Assembly (NCBI RefSeq): GCF_022701295.1
Contig: NZ_CP033204.1
Span: forward strand, 2,108,001 to 2,172,000
Origin: Sphingopyxis sp. YF1
Lineage (GTDB): Bacteria > Pseudomonadota > Alphaproteobacteria > Sphingomonadales > Sphingomonadaceae
Direction: 5' to 3'
Length of the DNA: 64,000 nt
Below are positions 61,895 through 64,000 of this stretch, one piece after another. Under the pieces are notes generated by a model, which worked only from the letters and a program-made list of their open reading frames with translations, ran no database searches and was not told the origin of the DNA. How positions within the stretch are numbered: the stretch's first letter is position 1; every line of letters begins with the position of its first letter. The translations under genes were made by a program, and so were the position numbers.

Positions 61895-61977
61895 TTCCGT
61901 TCGTGTCGAGCGAAGTCGAGACACCCCGAAGTCACGCGCCCCGATGGGTGTCTCGACTTCGCTCGACACGAACGGGT
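61895..61977. repeat. REP-like palindromic element, family B (copy 2)
   Basis: Left arm TTCCGTTCGTGTCGAGCGAA, right arm TGTCTCGACTTCGCTCGACA then CGAACGGG. The arms are near-perfect inverted copies around about 15 bases. Confidence 0.8.
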
Positions 61978-61991
61978 AGAGAGGGCTTGTC

Positions 61992-62450
61992 ATGATCACC
62001 ACCGCCGCCCCCGAATTCGCCGCCGCGCTGCCCGACGGCGGACGCCTGATGGGCCTCGACGTCGGCACCAAGACCATCGGCGTCGCCTTCTGCGATGTGA
62101 ACTGGAGCTTCGCGACCCCCGACAAGACGCTCATCCGCAAGAAATTCTCGGTCGACCTCGAAGCCCTCAAAGCGCTCATCGCGCAGCATGGCATCATCGG
62201 CCTCGTTGTCGGCCTGCCGCTCAACATGGACGGCACCGACAGCCCGCGCACCCAGTCGACGCGCGCCTTCGCGCGCAACCTCGCGCCACTCGGGCTGCCG
62301 CTGCTGCTCTGGGACGAACGCTGGTCGACCGCCGCAGTCGAGCGCGCGATGATCGCCGCCGACGTCAGCCGCGCGAAACGCGCGGAACGCGTCGACAGCG
62401 CCGCCGCCGCCTTCATCCTCCAGGGCGCGATTGACGCCATGACGCGCTGA
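61992..62450 (+). CDS. ruvX: Holliday junction resolvase-like / 16S rRNA processing nuclease RuvX (YqgF)
   Basis: 152 aa. RNase H-like fold: [16 protein letters not shown] (first Asp), [23 protein letters not shown] (Glu/Arg) and [12 protein letters not shown] (final Asp). YqgF/RuvX cleaves Holliday junctions and processes pre-16S rRNA. Overlaps no gene; family-B repeat lies 14 bases upstream. Confidence 0.95.
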   Translation: MITTAAPEFAAALPDGGRLMGLDVGTKTIGVAFCDVNWSFATPDKTLIRKKFSVDLEALKALIAQHGIIGLVVGLPLNMDGTDSPRTQSTRAFARNLAPLGLPLLLWDERWSTAAVERAMIAADVSRAKRAERVDSAAAAFILQGAIDAMTR

Positions 62451-62462
62451 CGGCCCGCGCGC

Positions 62463-62759
62463 TTGACCGACTATATCCTCTACTGGCTCGCCGCCGCCAA
62501 CGGCATCGGTTTCGGCCTGATGGTCGTCGACAAGCGCCGCGCCGAAGCCGGCGCGCGGCGCATCCCCGAATCGACGCTGCTCCGCTGGGCCTTTCTCGGC
62601 GGCGCGCTCGGCACCGCCGCCGCCGCGCGCCTCGTCCGCCACAAGACGCGCAAACAGCCCTTCGCGATGTGGATGCTGGTCTGGCTCATATTGTGGACCT
62701 TGCTGCTGGCGTTCTGGGCGCTCGGCCTTGTCGACCGACTGATCCTCCCTGTCGCGTAG
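62463..62759 (+). CDS. DUF1294 membrane protein
   Basis: 98 aa, TTG start. Pattern [20 protein letters not shown] and [20 protein letters not shown] is the DUF1294 signature; three or four short membrane segments. The last eight codons (from ATCCTCCCTG) and the stop are part of the family-C repeat that follows. Function unknown. Confidence 0.88.
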   Translation: MTDYILYWLAAANGIGFGLMVVDKRRAEAGARRIPESTLLRWAFLGGALGTAAAARLVRHKTRKQPFAMWMLVWLILWTLLLAFWALGLVDRLILPVA

Positions 62760-62850
62760 CGCGTGGTGGAGGGGCCGCGACGTCACGCTATTGGCCCCTC
62801 CGTCAGCGCTTCGCGCTGCCACCTCCGCATTGCTTTGCAACAGGGAGGAT
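62741..62850. repeat. REP-like palindromic element, family C (copy 2)
   Basis: Begins GATCCTCCCTG and ends CAGGGAGGATC; contains CCTCCGTCAGCGCTTCGCGC, an exact counterpart of copy 1. It overlaps the end of the DUF1294 gene and supplies its stop codon. Confidence 0.75.
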
Positions 62851-62895
62851 CTCGACTTGCGATTTTCGCGGGCTCGGCATAGACGCTCGGCTTTA

Positions 62896-63891
62896 ATGAC
62901 AGCCTCAACCATCCGACCCGCCAGCGACTATCCGCCCGGCGGCGATGCCTTTCGGCACCGCCACCTCACCGGCATCGCCCAGCTCACTCCGTGGGAGATC
63001 AGCTACGTTCTCGACGCCGCCGAAGAGTGGGTCGAAATGAACCGCAGCGGTGCCGCCAAGCATGACGACCGGCTCGCGGGGCTGACGATCATCAACGCCT
63101 TTTTCGAAAATTCGACGCGCACCCTGCTGTCGTTCGAAATCGCCGGAAAACGCCTCGGCGCCGACGTCGTCAACATGCACGCGGCGCAGTCGAGCGTGAA
63201 GAAGGGCGAAACGCTCATCGACACCGCGATGACGCTGAACGCGATGCGCGCCGACGCGATGGTGATCCGCCATGCCTCGTCGGGCGCGGTGCAACTGATC
63301 GCCGACAAGGTCGACTGCCCCGTGCTCAACGCCGGCGACGGCCGCCACGAACATCCGACGCAGGCGCTGCTCGACGCGCTCACCATCCGCCGCCGCCTCG
63401 GGCGCGTCGAGGGGCTGACGATCGCGATCTGCGGCGACGTCCTCCACAGCCGCGTCGCGCGCTCGAACATTCTCGCGCTCACCCTGCTCGGCAACGAGGT
63501 GCGCGTCGTCGCGCCGCGGACGCTCACCCCGCCCGCGATGGAGCGCCTGCATGTCACGACCTTCACCGACATGGACGAAGGCATCGCCGGCGCCGACGTC
63601 GTGATGATGCTCCGCCTCCAGAACGAGCGCATGGACGGCGCCTATCTCCCCAGCGCGCGCGAATATCACGCGCTCTACGGCCTCACCCCCAAACGCCTCG
63701 AAAAGGCGAAGCCCGACGCGATCGTGATGCACCCCGGCCCGATGAACCGCGGGGTCGAGATCGACAGCAGCGTCGCCGACGACCCGGCGCGCTCGACGAT
63801 CACCGAACAGGTCGAAATGGGGGTCGCGGTGCGCATGGCGTGCCTCGACATATTGACGCGCCGCAAGCGGGGAGTCGCGGGATGGAACTGA
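62896..63891 (+). CDS. pyrB: aspartate carbamoyltransferase catalytic subunit
   Basis: 331 aa. Carbamoyl-phosphate loop [34 protein letters not shown], and [11 protein letters not shown] near the C-terminus. Catalyses carbamoyl phosphate + aspartate to carbamoylaspartate, the first committed step of pyrimidine synthesis. It is followed with a 10-base overlap by a dihydroorotase-like gene. Confidence 0.97.
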   Translation: MTASTIRPASDYPPGGDAFRHRHLTGIAQLTPWEISYVLDAAEEWVEMNRSGAAKHDDRLAGLTIINAFFENSTRTLLSFEIAGKRLGADVVNMHAAQSSVKKGETLIDTAMTLNAMRADAMVIRHASSGAVQLIADKVDCPVLNAGDGRHEHPTQALLDALTIRRRLGRVEGLTIAICGDVLHSRVARSNILALTLLGNEVRVVAPRTLTPPAMERLHVTTFTDMDEGIAGADVVMMLRLQNERMDGAYLPSAREYHALYGLTPKRLEKAKPDAIVMHPGPMNRGVEIDSSVADDPARSTITEQVEMGVAVRMACLDILTRRKRGVAGWN

Positions 63892-64000
63892 CCCCGCTCC
63901 TGATCGCCAACGCGCGCCTGCTCGGCGGCGATAGCGTCAGCCTGCTCGTCGAGGATGGCCGCATCGCCGCGCTCAACCCGTCGGACACGCCGATCGGTAC
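63882..64000 (+). CDS. pyrC: dihydroorotase (PyrC-like), N-terminal fragment
   Basis: 39 codons to the window edge: [37 protein letters not shown]. The I-x-N-A-R-(V/L) ... I-x-D-G-R-I start is that of cyclic amidohydrolases, and the pyrB overlap makes dihydroorotase (or its inactive PyrC-like partner) the best reading. Metal-binding residues are outside. Confidence 0.8.
   Translation, partial: MELTPLLIANARLLGGDSVSLLVEDGRIAALNPSDTPIG

Overview
The window is high-GC DNA from an alphaproteobacterium, most likely a sphingomonad close to Sphingopyxis. The pointers are a TonB box of the type EIVVTA, amidohydrolase and TonB-receptor clusters, CHASE3/HisKA_2 signalling proteins, promoters of the GGAAC-N16/17-CGTT type read by the alphaproteobacterial stress sigma factor EcfG, and the order gatC-gatA-gatB ... 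ruvX-pyrB-pyrC. These assignments come from motif reading and memory of the families; no database search was run.

Left part (1-23 kb). A small catabolic locus opens the window: a carboxymuconolactone-decarboxylase-like gene, a two-domain VOC protein with extradiol-dioxygenase-type ligands, and a divergent LacI regulator. Then come single genes (RutE-like nitroreductase, EamA exporter, hot-dog thioesterase, NTF2-like protein, a secreted protein made of two repeats). A complete tripartite RND pump (adaptor, inner-membrane pump, outer-membrane factor; 6.5-12.1 kb) follows and carries a SoxR-like operator-promoter upstream. Next, an Lrp regulator faces a TonB receptor, two tandem paralogous secreted amidohydrolases and an APC permease, all in one direction: a plausible uptake route for an amide- or peptide-like substrate. 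Two paralogous LuxR-type regulators converge beside it.

Middle part (23.5-43 kb). This is accessory and stress related. The 5' part of an autotransporter passenger gene is joined out of frame to the 3' part of a large KatE-type catalase, so both are broken. Small stress genes follow (DUF1328, a Gln/Asn-rich peptide, DJ-1/PfpI protein, DUF6894, CsbD), several behind EcfG-like promoters, with a Crp/Fnr gene interrupted by an amber codon. Then an AsmA protein, a three-gene histidine kinase / response regulator / receiver-kinase operon, a lipocalin, an FAD oxidoreductase, a GFA protein, a candidate small RNA, an esterase, and a tannase that has lost its N-terminus next to an AlpA regulator and a tyrosine recombinase at tRNA-Tyr. 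The last items look like the remnant of an integrated element.

Right part (42.6-64 kb). Mostly conserved housekeeping genes: rlmB, a 2Fe-2S ferredoxin, an AlkA-type glycosylase, trigger factor with an unusual His- and Lys/Ala-rich tail, tRNA-Leu, gatCAB, ruvX, pyrB and the start of pyrC. Among them are two secreted amidohydrolases, a three-gene cluster of unknown exported proteins, DUF4253, DUF4153 and DUF3089 proteins, and three families of intergenic palindromic (REP-like) repeats. No CRISPR array, rRNA gene or intact prophage is visible.
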